Part shown: positions 8,996 through 17,831 of the stretch, one piece after another
How the letters are laid out: each line of letters begins with the position of its first letter
Position numbering within the stretch: the stretch's first letter is position 1
NCBI RefSeq assembly: GCF_049546785.1
Contig: NZ_JBMWAN010000002.1
Location: forward strand, 744,001 to 808,000
Length of the DNA: 64,000 nucleotides
Reading direction: 5' to 3'
Origin: Nitrospira_D sp035465795
GTDB taxonomy: Bacteria > Nitrospirota > Nitrospiria > Nitrospirales > Nitrospiraceae
The notes under the pieces: generated by a model
The model's input: the letters and a program-made list of their open reading frames with translations, nothing else
What the model was told of the DNA's origin: nothing
Database searches by the model: none
Program-made: the position numbers and the translations under genes

Positions 8996-10972
8996 TTACA
9001 GTTGAATGATGAGTTGCACGACCAGCGCCAGCAGGAACAGGCCGGCAATAATGAGCGCGGCATAGTGGTGTACCATTCCGCTCTGAAGTTTGCGCCCTTG
9101 GCGCGCGGCCAGGTGGTTGCCGAGCCCAATGACGTTGAGGCCGGCGTAGACCACATATTTCTCGATCCAGGTCGATCCGGCGGAGCCCCAATCGGCCATT
9201 TGGGCGACCGCGCGAACAATGCCGTCGATGACGGTGCGATCGAACCAATCGAGGAACTCTCCGAGGCGCTTCGTCGGTTCGACAAAAAGGAAATCGTAGA
9301 GCTCGTCGACGTAATATTTGTTGAGCAGAGTGGCATACGCGCCTGAGAACTTGGTGCTCCAGGACTCGGCCGTGGCCGGACTGACGCTATAGAGGAAATG
9401 GGCAAGGCCCCATCCGAGGAGCGCAATGCCGGTCGCCGCCCCCATGAGGAGCAACACGAGCCCGGTGCTGGCTTCATGCTCCCCTGCCGCTCCGGCGACT
9501 GGCGCGAGGAATCCGTGCAGCCAGCCATGTTCCGGAGGAAAGCCCAGGATAAGACCACCGAGGACAGAGAGCACGCCCAGCGCCATGAGGGGTGCGACCA
9601 TCACCATCGGCGATTCATGGACGTGCTCTTCCGTATGATGATCCATGCGGGAGGCGCCGAAGAACGTCAGATAGGTCAGCCGGAACATATAGAACGATGT
9701 CAGGAAGGCGCCGATCGCTGCCAGGCCATAATACCAATAGTAGTGATTGACGAAGGCATGCCCCATGATCTCGTCTTTACTCCAGAAGCCGGCCAGGGGG
9801 GGGATACCGGCGATGGCGACGGTGCCGATGAGAAACAGACGATAGGTCCAGGGAATCCTTTTGCTGAGTCCGCCCATCTTGCGGATGTCCTGTTCGCCCG
9901 ACAAGGCGTGGATCACGGAGCCGGCCGACAGGAACAGGAGGGCCTTGAAAAACGCGTGCGTCATGACGTGAAACACGGCGGCGGTATAGGCGCCGATGCC
10001 GCAGCCGAGGAACATATAGCCGAGCTGACTGACGGTGGAGTACGCGAGGACGCGTTTGATGTCGGTCTGCACGAGTCCGATGGTGGCCGCAAAGAGGGCG
10101 GTGCATCCGCCGACGACGGCGACGATCTCCATGGCGATCGGTGACATATCGAAGATCGCATGGTTGCGCACGATCATGTAGACGCCGGCTGTGACCATGG
10201 TGGCCGCGTGGATCAGCGCGCTGACCGGAGTCGGACCCTCCATGGCATCGGGGAGCCAGGTATAGAGCGGCAACTGGGCTGATTTGCCGACGGCGCCGAT
10301 CAAGAGACAGAGGGCGATGGCGGTGGCCATCTCGGGTGAGAGCTGGCTGACCTGCGCCATGACCTTCGTATAGTCCAGGGTCTTGAAGTTGATAAAGACC
10401 AGGAAGATGGCCAGGAGAAAGCCGGCGTCGCCGATCCGGTTGACGACGAAGGCTTTGGAGGCGGCCTTGGCGGCGGAGACCTTGTCGTAATAGTAGCCGA
10501 TCAAGAGATAGGAGCAGAGCCCGACCCCTTCCCATCCGATGAACAGGACGACGTAGTTGTTGCCCATGACGAGCAACAGCATGGAGACCATGAAGAGGTT
10601 CATGTAGGTGAAGAAGCGGGTGAAGCCTTCTTCGCCGTGCATATAGCCGACGGAATAGACGTGGATCATGAAGCCGACCCCGGTCACGACGAGGAGCCAG
10701 ACACAGGTCAACGGATCGACGAGGTAAGCCAGGTTGATCGTCAGGTCTCCGCCGAAAATCCATTGATAGGCGATGACTTCGTGGGGGACGCCCGTGCGGA
10801 GGACGTCGGCGAACACGCCGACGACGCAGAGAAAGGACAGTGCGACGGAGCCCCAAGCCAGTCGGTGCGCCATCTCGTGGGAGTACCGGCTTCCGAAGAG
10901 CCCGTTGGCAATGACGGCCAGCAACGGGAAGACGGGAATGAGCTTGATGAGCAGATCAGTTAAGTCGGACAC
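8996..10972 (-). CDS. nuoL: NADH-quinone oxidoreductase subunit L
   Basis: 658 residues with a GTG start at 10972, one base after the nuoK stop. It has typical NuoL landmarks: 'VGWEGVGLCSYLLIGYYY', 'PLYTWLPDAMEGPTPVSALI', 'HAATMVTAGVYMIVRNH', and the C-terminal 'YVDELYDFLFVEP' preceding the lateral helix and the final transmembrane anchor. It is longer than the usual ~610 residues. Between the conserved VIDG and LQSG motifs of the lateral helix there are 44 residues, where ordinary NuoL has about 20 by memory. This suggests that the helix spans one extra antiporter-like subunit, in keeping with the second NuoM. Confidence 0.95.
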   Translation of the reverse strand: MSDLTDLLIKLIPVFPLLAVIANGLFGSRYSHEMAHRLAWGSVALSFLCVVGVFADVLRTGVPHEVIAYQWIFGGDLTINLAYLVDPLTCVWLLVVTGVGFMIHVYSVGYMHGEEGFTRFFTYMNLFMVSMLLLVMGNNYVVLFIGWEGVGLCSYLLIGYYYDKVSAAKAASKAFVVNRIGDAGFLLAIFLVFINFKTLDYTKVMAQVSQLSPEMATAIALCLLIGAVGKSAQLPLYTWLPDAMEGPTPVSALIHAATMVTAGVYMIVRNHAIFDMSPIAMEIVAVVGGCTALFAATIGLVQTDIKRVLAYSTVSQLGYMFLGCGIGAYTAAVFHVMTHAFFKALLFLSAGSVIHALSGEQDIRKMGGLSKRIPWTYRLFLIGTVAIAGIPPLAGFWSKDEIMGHAFVNHYYWYYGLAAIGAFLTSFYMFRLTYLTFFGASRMDHHTEEHVHESPMVMVAPLMALGVLSVLGGLILGFPPEHGWLHGFLAPVAGAAGEHEASTGLVLLLMGAATGIALLGWGLAHFLYSVSPATAESWSTKFSGAYATLLNKYYVDELYDFLFVEPTKRLGEFLDWFDRTVIDGIVRAVAQMADWGSAGSTWIEKYVVYAGLNVIGLGNHLAARQGRKLQSGMVHHYAALIIAGLFLLALVVQLIIQL

Positions 10973-10973
10973 G

Positions 10974-11276
10974 TTACCACTTCAATAGGTTCATTTCGTC
11001 GACGTTGGTTGATAGCTTGCCACGGAAGACAACGATGATAATGGCCAATCCCACGGCCGCCTCCCCGGCGGCGATGGCGATGATGAACAGGGCGACGAGC
11101 TGGCCCGCCATTGACTCCAGGTAATGAGAAAAGGCCACCAGGTTGATGTTGGCGGCGTTCAGCATGATCTCGACGGACATGAGCACGATAATAAAATTCC
11201 TCCGGATGAGCACACCCAGGAGTCCGGTGATGAACAGAATCGCGCTGACAGCGACATAAGCGGATAAAGGAATCAT
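10974..11276 (-). CDS. nuoK: NADH-quinone oxidoreductase subunit K
   Basis: 100 residues, three membrane helices, normal NuoK length. The family motif around the first conserved glutamate is present (FIIVLMSVEIMLNAANIN), as is the second glutamate in AIAAGEAAVGLAII. It connects the Q-module side of the membrane arm with the antiporter-like subunits. It lies 3 bases after nuoJ, in the usual J-K-L order. Confidence 0.96.
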   Translation of the reverse strand: MIPLSAYVAVSAILFITGLLGVLIRRNFIIVLMSVEIMLNAANINLVAFSHYLESMAGQLVALFIIAIAAGEAAVGLAIIIVVFRGKLSTNVDEMNLLKW

Positions 11277-11279
11277 GCG

Positions 11280-11801
11280 TCAGTCTTTTCCCGCGTCAAT
11301 CGGTTTGGGCGTCTTGGCCAGCACAATGGCGCCGATAACGGCCCCCAGCAGGAAGACGCCGACTATTTCAAATTGCAGCAGATAGTCGCTGAACATCGTA
11401 ATGCCGACGGCCGCCGTATCCCCGTCTTGTAGAATGGCCACGGCAGGTGCGCCGCCCTTCGCCCCCGCATAGGGAGATTTCACGAGCAGATAGAGAACAT
11501 AGAGCGACCCCAGGACGGCCGGGCCCAGGAAGTACATGTAGGTGGAGTGAAAGTAGCGCTCGTCCGTCTTGAGGTTCAGCAACATGAGCACGAACAGGTA
11601 GAGCACGAGGATCGCCCCCGCGTAGACCACCACCTGGACAGCCCAGATGAATTCCGCATTCAGGAGGACGAACAGGCCCGAGACGTGAAGCAGAAGGGCA
11701 AGCAACGCCAACCCGCAATGCACGGGATTTTTGAGGGCGACGGTCATCACGGCGGCGGCGATGCTGACCAAGGCGAAATAGGAAAAAAAGACGGCGATCA
11801 T
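11280..11801 (-). CDS. nuoJ: NADH-quinone oxidoreductase subunit J
   Basis: 173 residues with five predicted membrane helices. The TM3 region carries the conserved 'WAVQVVVYAGAILVLYLFVL' segment, whose pi-bulge takes part in coupling in complex I. It starts 8 bases after the nuoI stop, so translation is probably coupled. Length and position are normal. Confidence 0.95.
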   Translation of the reverse strand: MIAVFFSYFALVSIAAAVMTVALKNPVHCGLALLALLLHVSGLFVLLNAEFIWAVQVVVYAGAILVLYLFVLMLLNLKTDERYFHSTYMYFLGPAVLGSLYVLYLLVKSPYAGAKGGAPAVAILQDGDTAAVGITMFSDYLLQFEIVGVFLLGAVIGAIVLAKTPKPIDAGKD

Positions 11802-11809
11802 TGTCAGGC

Positions 11810-12397
11810 TCAGCTTAAATGCTTCGGAGTCGATTGTGTCGGCTTGAGGACCGATTGAGGGAAATAATACCGGTACTCGCGGCTCTCTTCGGCATTCTTC
11901 TCCTGGTTATGGGCATAGAGATATTTCTTCGCGTCATCCAGGTGACGCTCGCCGATGTCATAGAGCCGCTTCTTGTCGAAGAGGAGCGTGCGCTTGTCAT
12001 GGGTGGAGAACTCGTACATCTTGGTCATGGCCAGCGCGTTCACGGGGCAGGCCTCCACGCAGTAACCGCAGAAAACGCACTTCGTAATATCGATATAAAA
12101 TTCACTGGCATAGCGCTGGAGGGGACGCTCCTTGTCTTCGGCGCTGACGACTTTAATGCAATGGGAGGGACAGGCGGCTTCGCAGAGGTCGCAGCCGACG
12201 CAGCGTTCACGCTTGTCGTCGTACCGGAGCAAGCCCAGGGCGCCGCGGTGCGTGTCGGGGAGGATGCGCTGCTCCCGGGGATACTGAAGCGTGATTGGGC
12301 GATGGAACATGTGGCGAAAAGTGACCTTCATCGCGTCCCAGATCTCATAGAACAACGCGGCATGAAGGATCTTCTTTGTCAGTGCTGCGACACTCAT
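11810..12397 (-). CDS. nuoI: NADH-quinone oxidoreductase subunit I (2x[4Fe-4S])
   Basis: 195 residues. Two ferredoxin-type cluster motifs, CVGCDLCEAACP (with the last Cys in ...ACPSHCI) and CVFCGYCVEACPVNA, bind the N6a/N6b clusters that pass electrons to NuoB. An amphipathic N-terminus (~1-45) lies on the membrane, and there is a charged C-terminal tail. The gene follows nuoG by 39 bases. In most operons nuoH stands between G and I; here there is no room for it. Confidence 0.95.
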   Translation of the reverse strand: MSVAALTKKILHAALFYEIWDAMKVTFRHMFHRPITLQYPREQRILPDTHRGALGLLRYDDKRERCVGCDLCEAACPSHCIKVVSAEDKERPLQRYASEFYIDITKCVFCGYCVEACPVNALAMTKMYEFSTHDKRTLLFDKKRLYDIGERHLDDAKKYLYAHNQEKNAEESREYRYYFPQSVLKPTQSTPKHLS

Positions 12398-12436
12398 CTT
12401 GGGCTCCTGTCTCTGGGAATCTTCATCGGTCGATCC

Positions 12437-15127
12437 CTAGGCCCGTTCGATACTGACCCACGTATGCTTGAATGACGGGACGCCGGTCGTCGCGTCCACT
12501 TGCACCGCCATCAAATCTTTGACCGGAGGCTCATTGAAATGTTCGGGGAAGAAGCAGGTGTTCGGCGCCAGAGAGGCATCGGGTTGCACCCCCAGTTGGA
12601 GCGACCCCCGTTCCGAGGTGACCCGCACCGTTGAACTGTCCTGGAGCCCCAGTCGGTCCATATCCTGCACGTTCATCCGCAGCTTGCCGGTGTTGGGAGC
12701 GATCTTGATCAGACCGGGAGCCTCGGTTGACATCTTGCCCGAGTGTGTCAGCAACTGGCCCATGACCAGTGCGAAGGGCCGCTTCGGATCGCTGGCGCTC
12801 TGCCCGGCGCGATAGCGGGTCTTCACTTCAGTGGCATAGCCGTTGGCGAGGTAGGCATCAGGGGCCGGCGTCACTTTGCGCGGTTGTCCCAGATTGTAGT
12901 AACCCGGGAGCAGCTTCATGATTTCGGCCTGAATGTCGTTGGCCGATTCATAGGGCCATTGGGCGCCCAAGGCATTGGCCAGCGTGGTCATGATATGCCA
13001 GTCGGGAAGACTTTCGCCGACCGGCTCCATTGCCTGGCGCACGCGGAGGACACGGCCTTCGAGATTGGTGAAGGTCCCGTCTTTCTCCGCATAGGTGCAG
13101 GCCGGGAGGACAAAGTGCGCGAGTCGCCCGGTATCGGTCAAGAAAGGATCTTGCACCACAAGTAATTCGAGCTTTTCAAGAGCGCTTCTGACTTCCATGG
13201 AGGCAGGAAGCGTCGCCAAGGGGTTTTCACCGAGGACATACAGCGTCTTGATCTGCCCGCTCTTGCACCGTTTCAGAATTTCAATGAGGTTGGCGCCGCC
13301 CTTGGTTGGGAGGGTCGCGTCCCACGCTTTCCCGAAGCGCTCCCGTCCGGCCCCATCGTCGTAGCGGGCTTGTCCCGGAAGGAATTCAGGGGCGACGCCC
13401 ATATCGACGGCGCCTTGCTCGTTCGGTTCTTCCGTGACGGTGTTCACGCCACAGCCGGGCTGTCCGAGTTTGCCGGTGATCCAGGCCAGGTCGATGAGCT
13501 TGAGTACATTCTGGTAGCCGTCCGGCCGGCGCACGATGCCTTCGGCGCAGAGGATAATCGATCGGGGTGCCTCAGCCATGATGGCCGCGATCTCCCGATA
13601 TGCCTCCACAGAAATGCCCGTGTGCGCGGCCAGTTGGTCAAGTGACAAGCCCGCGACGGCGGCCTTCAAAGCTTCGAAAGCCTGGGGGTGTTTACCAATC
13701 GTTTCTTCGTCAACCAGATCCTGTTCGATCGTGGCCTTCACCAGCCCGTCGATCACCTGCCCTTCCGTTCCTGGCTTAATCAGGAACGGATGTGACGCCA
13801 GCTTGGCGATGTTGGTCACCGCTGAGTCGAGCACCACCACTTGGGCTTTATAGACGCGGATCGCTTCTTTGACGCGGACGGCCGTCAGCGGGTTGGTTTC
13901 GGTCAGGTTCGACCCGATGAGCAGAATGGCTTTGGCCTTCGTCAGGTCTTCCCAGTCATTCGGGGTGCGCCCGAATCCGACGGCATGCCGCGAGGCATGG
14001 ACAAAATTCATATGTCCGTAGCGTGCGCTGCTGTCGAGCTGGTTGGTGCCGATGACGGCGCGCATGAGTTTTTGAAAGAGGTAGAGTTCTTCGTTGGTGC
14101 AACGGGCTGTGATCAACCCGGCAATGGCGTCGCCCCCGTGCTTCTGCTTGATCGCCGCGAAGCGATCGACGACCTGGTGCATGGTGTCGAGCCAGGGCTT
14201 CGGCACGAGCTGAGTGCCTTCGCGTACCAGCGGCTGGGTGAGCCTGCTCTTTCCGTCGAGATATTCGAAGCCGAAGCGGCCTCGCACACAGAGCCCCCCG
14301 TGCCCCTTCGCCGTCTCCGACCGATCGCCCCACTTATTCTTCCAGGACAGCGGCGAGGTCACACGGATGACTTCGGAGTCCTTGGTTTCCAGGTAAAGCT
14401 GACAGCCGTCACCGCAGTAGTTGCAGGTGCTGGTGGTCTTCTTCATCTGCCAGGGCTTGTAGAGATACTTCGAGTACTTGTTCGTGATGGCGCCCACCGG
14501 GCAGACGGCGAGGCAATCGCCGCAAAACTCGCAGGAGAGCGGGAGATCGCCTTTGGCGACGACCTGGTTGAAGCCGCCCTTCTTCATGAACTGCAAGGCA
14601 TCGATCATGAGCACGTCTTTGCAGACGTTGATGCATTCGGCGCAGGCGATGCACCGGTTCATGTTGAAGTCGAGGACGAGACTGCGGGTGTCTTCGGGAA
14701 TAAACTTCTGTTTGGCGTTGGCCAAATTCGTCACGCCGTGCTGGAAGGCCATGTCCTGAAGTTCGCAGTGGCCGTCGGCGTCGCAGACCGGGCAATCCAG
14801 GGGATGCACGGACAGGTGCTTTTCGACGGCCTTCTTGCGCGCCAGGAACAGATCCTCGCCTTCCGTCCGGATGATCATGCCAGCGGCGGCTTTGGCGGTG
14901 CAGGAGCGGACCGGAGCCTTCTTGCCTTCCTGCATGACGAGGCACATGCCGCAGGAGCCGAAAGGGTCGAAGGTATAGTGGTAGCACATGGCCGGGATAA
15001 TCTTGCCCGTGCTGGAAATGACATCGTACAGCGAGACGCCGTCTTTCGCGCTGACCGTCTTGCCGTCGATGGTCAGCTCGATGGACGCCGCTTCGACATC
15101 CGGATTTGTAGCTGGTTTCAAGCCCAT
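12437..15127 (-). CDS. nuoG: NADH-quinone oxidoreductase subunit G (molybdopterin-oxidoreductase-like)
   Basis: 896 residues. In order: a 2Fe-2S ferredoxin domain (cysteines of CYHYTFDPFGSCGMC and ...VRSC); a His/Cys 4Fe-4S motif (HPLDCPVCDADGHCE); a double 4Fe-4S segment (CIACAECINVC and CEFCGDCLAVCP); a further 4Fe-4S site (CNYCGDGC); and a long molybdopterin-oxidoreductase fold with a MopB C-terminal domain (~residues 770-890). It is probably the electron-entry subunit in this operon, because nuoE and nuoF are not encoded here. NuoG normally receives electrons from NuoF. The fold is also close to formate-dehydrogenase alpha subunits, but the setting makes NuoG the best call. It lies 36 bases after nuoD. 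Confidence 0.92.
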   Translation of the reverse strand: MGLKPATNPDVEAASIELTIDGKTVSAKDGVSLYDVISSTGKIIPAMCYHYTFDPFGSCGMCLVMQEGKKAPVRSCTAKAAAGMIIRTEGEDLFLARKKAVEKHLSVHPLDCPVCDADGHCELQDMAFQHGVTNLANAKQKFIPEDTRSLVLDFNMNRCIACAECINVCKDVLMIDALQFMKKGGFNQVVAKGDLPLSCEFCGDCLAVCPVGAITNKYSKYLYKPWQMKKTTSTCNYCGDGCQLYLETKDSEVIRVTSPLSWKNKWGDRSETAKGHGGLCVRGRFGFEYLDGKSRLTQPLVREGTQLVPKPWLDTMHQVVDRFAAIKQKHGGDAIAGLITARCTNEELYLFQKLMRAVIGTNQLDSSARYGHMNFVHASRHAVGFGRTPNDWEDLTKAKAILLIGSNLTETNPLTAVRVKEAIRVYKAQVVVLDSAVTNIAKLASHPFLIKPGTEGQVIDGLVKATIEQDLVDEETIGKHPQAFEALKAAVAGLSLDQLAAHTGISVEAYREIAAIMAEAPRSIILCAEGIVRRPDGYQNVLKLIDLAWITGKLGQPGCGVNTVTEEPNEQGAVDMGVAPEFLPGQARYDDGAGRERFGKAWDATLPTKGGANLIEILKRCKSGQIKTLYVLGENPLATLPASMEVRSALEKLELLVVQDPFLTDTGRLAHFVLPACTYAEKDGTFTNLEGRVLRVRQAMEPVGESLPDWHIMTTLANALGAQWPYESANDIQAEIMKLLPGYYNLGQPRKVTPAPDAYLANGYATEVKTRYRAGQSASDPKRPFALVMGQLLTHSGKMSTEAPGLIKIAPNTGKLRMNVQDMDRLGLQDSSTVRVTSERGSLQLGVQPDASLAPNTCFFPEHFNEPPVKDLMAVQVDATTGVPSFKHTWVSIERA

Positions 15128-15163
15128 GGTTCGGATCCTTGTATCTCTATCCGATCGACTTGC

Positions 15164-16408
15164 CTACCGATCGCACTCGCCCATCACGATATCGTACGTG
15201 CCGAACAACGTGATGGCGTCGGCGATCATGTAGCCGCGCGACATATAATCAAATGCGCCCATGTGAATGAAGGAAGGGGCGCGGATTTTCAGGCGATAGG
15301 GTTTTCCCCCGCCCGTACTGACGATATGGAATCCGAGCTCGCCTTTGTGCGCTTCGGTTCCGCAGTAGATTTCCCCCGGAGGGGCGTTGAAGCCCTGGGA
15401 GAACAGCTTGAACTGCTGAATCATGGCCTCGAGATTCGTGAAGACGCGCTCTTTCGGCGGCAAGGTCACGCTGGGCACATCCGCCATGATCGGGCCTTCC
15501 TGCATCTGCTCCAGGCACTGGCGAATGATTTTCACGCTCTCATACATTTCCATGACCCGGATCCAGTAACGATCGTAGGTGTCGCCGTTCTTGCCCACCG
15601 GGACGCTGAACTCGCATTTGGGATAGGCGGAGTAGGGTTCGTATTTGCGCAGATCGTAATCGACGCCCGAGCCACGCAGGGTCGGACCACTCAAGCCGAA
15701 GCTCACCGCGTCTTCGGCGGAAATGACCCCGACGCCTTTGGTGCGCGCGACCCAGATACGATTCTTCTCCAGGAAGACGATATATTCGTCGATCTTGGGA
15801 GGGAAATAGTCGAGGAACTGCTTCAGCTTGTCGAGGAGCGAGGGCGTGAAGTCCCGCTCGACCCCCCCGATCCGGTACCAGCTGGTGGTCAATCGCGCGC
15901 CGCAGAGTTCGTCGAACCAGTCCAGCAGGATCTCGCGATCGCGGAAGCAATAGAAAAAGACGGTCATGGCGCCGATGTCGAGCGCCTGTGTGCCGAGCCA
16001 GAACTGATGGCCGATGATGCGCTGGACTTCCGCGACGATGGTGCGGAGGTACTCCGCCCGTTCCGGAACCTGCAGGTTCATCAGCTTTTCGACCGCGCGG
16101 CAGTAGGCGAAGTTGTTGTACATCGCGCAGACGTAGTCGAGCCGGTCGGTATGGGGAATGAACTGATGGTAGGTGCCTTCCTCGGCCAGCTTTTCGACGC
16201 CGCGATGGAGATAGCCCATGACCGGCGTCGATTTGACGAGGCGCTCGCCCTCGAGTTCCAGGATGACCTTGAGCACACCGTGGGTGCTGGGGTGCTGTGG
16301 ACCCATGTTCAGCAGCAGTTCCTCGGTGCGGAGCGTGGGGAGCGTTTCGCTCTCCGGATGTTCCGGATCGACTTTGTAGACGGTCGTTCTCTGATCTTCG
16401 AATGCCAT
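15164..16408 (-). CDS. nuoD: NADH-quinone oxidoreductase subunit D
   Basis: 414 residues, 49-kDa subunit that forms the quinone pocket with NuoB. It carries the N-terminal loop 'NMGPQHPSTHGVLKVILELE', with the His involved in quinone binding, the HRGVEKLAE and 'YVCAMYNNFAYCRAVEKL' helices, and the C-terminal 'IVMGECDR' end typical of NuoD. nuoC and nuoD are separate genes, not fused, and are 14 bases apart. Confidence 0.97.
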   Translation of the reverse strand: MAFEDQRTTVYKVDPEHPESETLPTLRTEELLLNMGPQHPSTHGVLKVILELEGERLVKSTPVMGYLHRGVEKLAEEGTYHQFIPHTDRLDYVCAMYNNFAYCRAVEKLMNLQVPERAEYLRTIVAEVQRIIGHQFWLGTQALDIGAMTVFFYCFRDREILLDWFDELCGARLTTSWYRIGGVERDFTPSLLDKLKQFLDYFPPKIDEYIVFLEKNRIWVARTKGVGVISAEDAVSFGLSGPTLRGSGVDYDLRKYEPYSAYPKCEFSVPVGKNGDTYDRYWIRVMEMYESVKIIRQCLEQMQEGPIMADVPSVTLPPKERVFTNLEAMIQQFKLFSQGFNAPPGEIYCGTEAHKGELGFHIVSTGGGKPYRLKIRAPSFIHMGAFDYMSRGYMIADAITLFGTYDIVMGECDR

Positions 16409-16422
16409 GGCTCGCGTGATTC

Positions 16423-16920
16423 CTACCGCGGAACTTCGTCAAGAAAATCGAATGTGTCTCGCCACCCCTTGCCGCGCAGCGGGAAGTCTTTCCGAAGGGG
16501 GTAGCCTTCGGTGTAATCGTCCGGCATGAGGATCCGCCGCAAATCCGGATGATTGCGGAAGCGGATGCCCATCATGTCGTAGACCTCACGCTCCATGAAG
16601 TCGGCACCCTTCCAGATATCGGTCAAGGAATCCACGACACAATCCGATTCCGGTGCGCGGGTTTTGAGCCGGATCCGCTGCCGTTTGCGAATGGAGTAGA
16701 ATTCCCATACGACTTCGAAGCGCTCTTCATCGTCCGGCCAGTCGACGGAACTTACATGCACGATATAGTCAAAATCCATTCCGGGATCGTCGTGAAGGAA
16801 CCGGGCAACCTCATGGACTTTGTCCCGCGTCACGGTCACGGACACATCTCCACGCCATTCGGTGGCGGAGACAAATCCGACGGGAAAGGTGTCCTGTACC
16901 CGTTGAGCCAGTAGATGCAT
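16423..16920 (-). CDS. nuoC: NADH-quinone oxidoreductase subunit C
   Basis: 165 residues, 30-kDa subunit of the peripheral arm. The family signature region 'EREVYDMMGIRFRNHPDLRR' followed by ILMPDDYTEGYPLRKDFPL is complete. It lies 9 bases after nuoB and 14 before nuoD. Length is normal for the unfused form. Confidence 0.96.
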   Translation of the reverse strand: MHLLAQRVQDTFPVGFVSATEWRGDVSVTVTRDKVHEVARFLHDDPGMDFDYIVHVSSVDWPDDEERFEVVWEFYSIRKRQRIRLKTRAPESDCVVDSLTDIWKGADFMEREVYDMMGIRFRNHPDLRRILMPDDYTEGYPLRKDFPLRGKGWRDTFDFLDEVPR

Positions 16921-16929
16921 GGTTGAGGG

Positions 16930-17457
16930 CTATACCTTCAGGCTTTCTTTGACCTGGTCCGGTTGTTTCACGAAGACCCGCTTCTGCATGATGCGCTCTT
17001 GCAGTTTCAAGATGCCGTCGAACAGCGCCTCGGGCGTCGGCGGGCATCCAGGCACATAAATATCGACGGGGACGAACCGGTCGACACCCTGCACCACGCT
17101 GTAGCTGTCATAGATGTTGCCTGAGGTGGCGCAGGAACCCATGGCAATGACGTATTTGGGCTCCGGCATCTGATCGTAAATCTTCCGGATCACAGGAGCC
17201 ATTCGACGGCAGACCGTTCCCGCCACAATCATGAGATCGGACTGGCGGGGGGAGGCGCGAAACACGCCGGCTCCATACCGGTCCATGTCGTAACGCGAAG
17301 AGACGGCTGCAATCATCTCGATCGCGCAGCAAGCCAAGCCGAACGTCATGGGCCAGAGCGAACCTTTACGCGCCCAGTTCACCGCTTTTTCCACGGTGGT
17401 GGTGATGACGTCGGGGGAGCCGTCTTTGTCCGGCCGCCCTAGCTGGATTAGTCCCAT
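16930..17457 (-). CDS. nuoB: NADH-quinone oxidoreductase subunit B
   Basis: 175 residues. It holds the N2 cluster ligands: the paired cysteines in GLACCAIEM, the Cys in GSCATSGN and the Cys in VPGCPPTPEAL. It hands electrons from NuoI to quinone together with NuoD. I chose the ATG at 17457, which has GGAAGGGAG upstream, over an in-frame GTG at 17478. With either start it overlaps the nuoA end, so translation is probably coupled. Confidence 0.96.
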   Translation of the reverse strand: MGLIQLGRPDKDGSPDVITTTVEKAVNWARKGSLWPMTFGLACCAIEMIAAVSSRYDMDRYGAGVFRASPRQSDLMIVAGTVCRRMAPVIRKIYDQMPEPKYVIAMGSCATSGNIYDSYSVVQGVDRFVPVDIYVPGCPPTPEALFDGILKLQERIMQKRVFVKQPDQVKESLKV

Positions 17458-17831
17458 TCGAGCGCTCCCTTCCGCCACGCGTAGACATACGCCACGAGGA
17501 ATAAGGCAATAAACACCATCATCTCGACGAGCCCGATAATCCCGAGTTTTTCAAACACGACGGCCCAGGGGTAGAGAAAGATGACCTCGATGTCGAAAAT
17601 AACGAACAACATCGCAAAGATGTAGTACCGAACGGGAAACGGCATGCGGGCGTCTGAAAAAGGTTCGGATCCGCATTCATAGGTGGAGAGCTTCTCTGGT
17701 TCGGGATATTTGGGCTGCACAAAATAGCTGATCACCAGTGTCACCACCCCGAACGCGAGGGCGATAAAGATGAACAGCAGAATCGGGAAATATCTCGTCA
17801 AATACTCGAGGAGCAGGTCAAAACCGGTCAT
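17448..17831 (-). CDS. nuoA: NADH-quinone oxidoreductase subunit A
   Basis: 127 residues, three membrane helices, with the family segments 'STYECGSEPFSDARMPFPVR' and FDIEVIFLYPWAV. It belongs to the membrane part near the quinone site and is the first gene of the nuoABCDGIJKLMMN operon. The ATG at 17831 has only a weak purine stretch upstream. The operon promoter must lie in the ~600 bases upstream; I could not name a convincing -35/-10 pair there. Confidence 0.95.
   Translation of the reverse strand: MTGFDLLLEYLTRYFPILLFIFIALAFGVVTLVISYFVQPKYPEPEKLSTYECGSEPFSDARMPFPVRYYIFAMLFVIFDIEVIFLYPWAVVFEKLGIIGLVEMMVFIALFLVAYVYAWRKGALEWD

Noticed and set aside
9777..10856. A 359-codon open frame on the minus strand
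   Set aside because: It is a shifted frame inside nuoL and is extremely Arg-rich.
12437..15127. Reading nuoG as a formate dehydrogenase alpha subunit
   Set aside because: The N-terminal 2Fe-2S/His-Cys cluster arrangement and the place in the nuo operon fit NuoG better, although the molybdopterin fold is shared.
13841..16504. An 887-codon open frame on the plus strand
   Set aside because: It is antisense to nuoG and nuoD, which are unmistakable. Its product is low-complexity (many His, Asp, Glu, Arg) without any domain, a side effect of codon bias in high-G+C genes.
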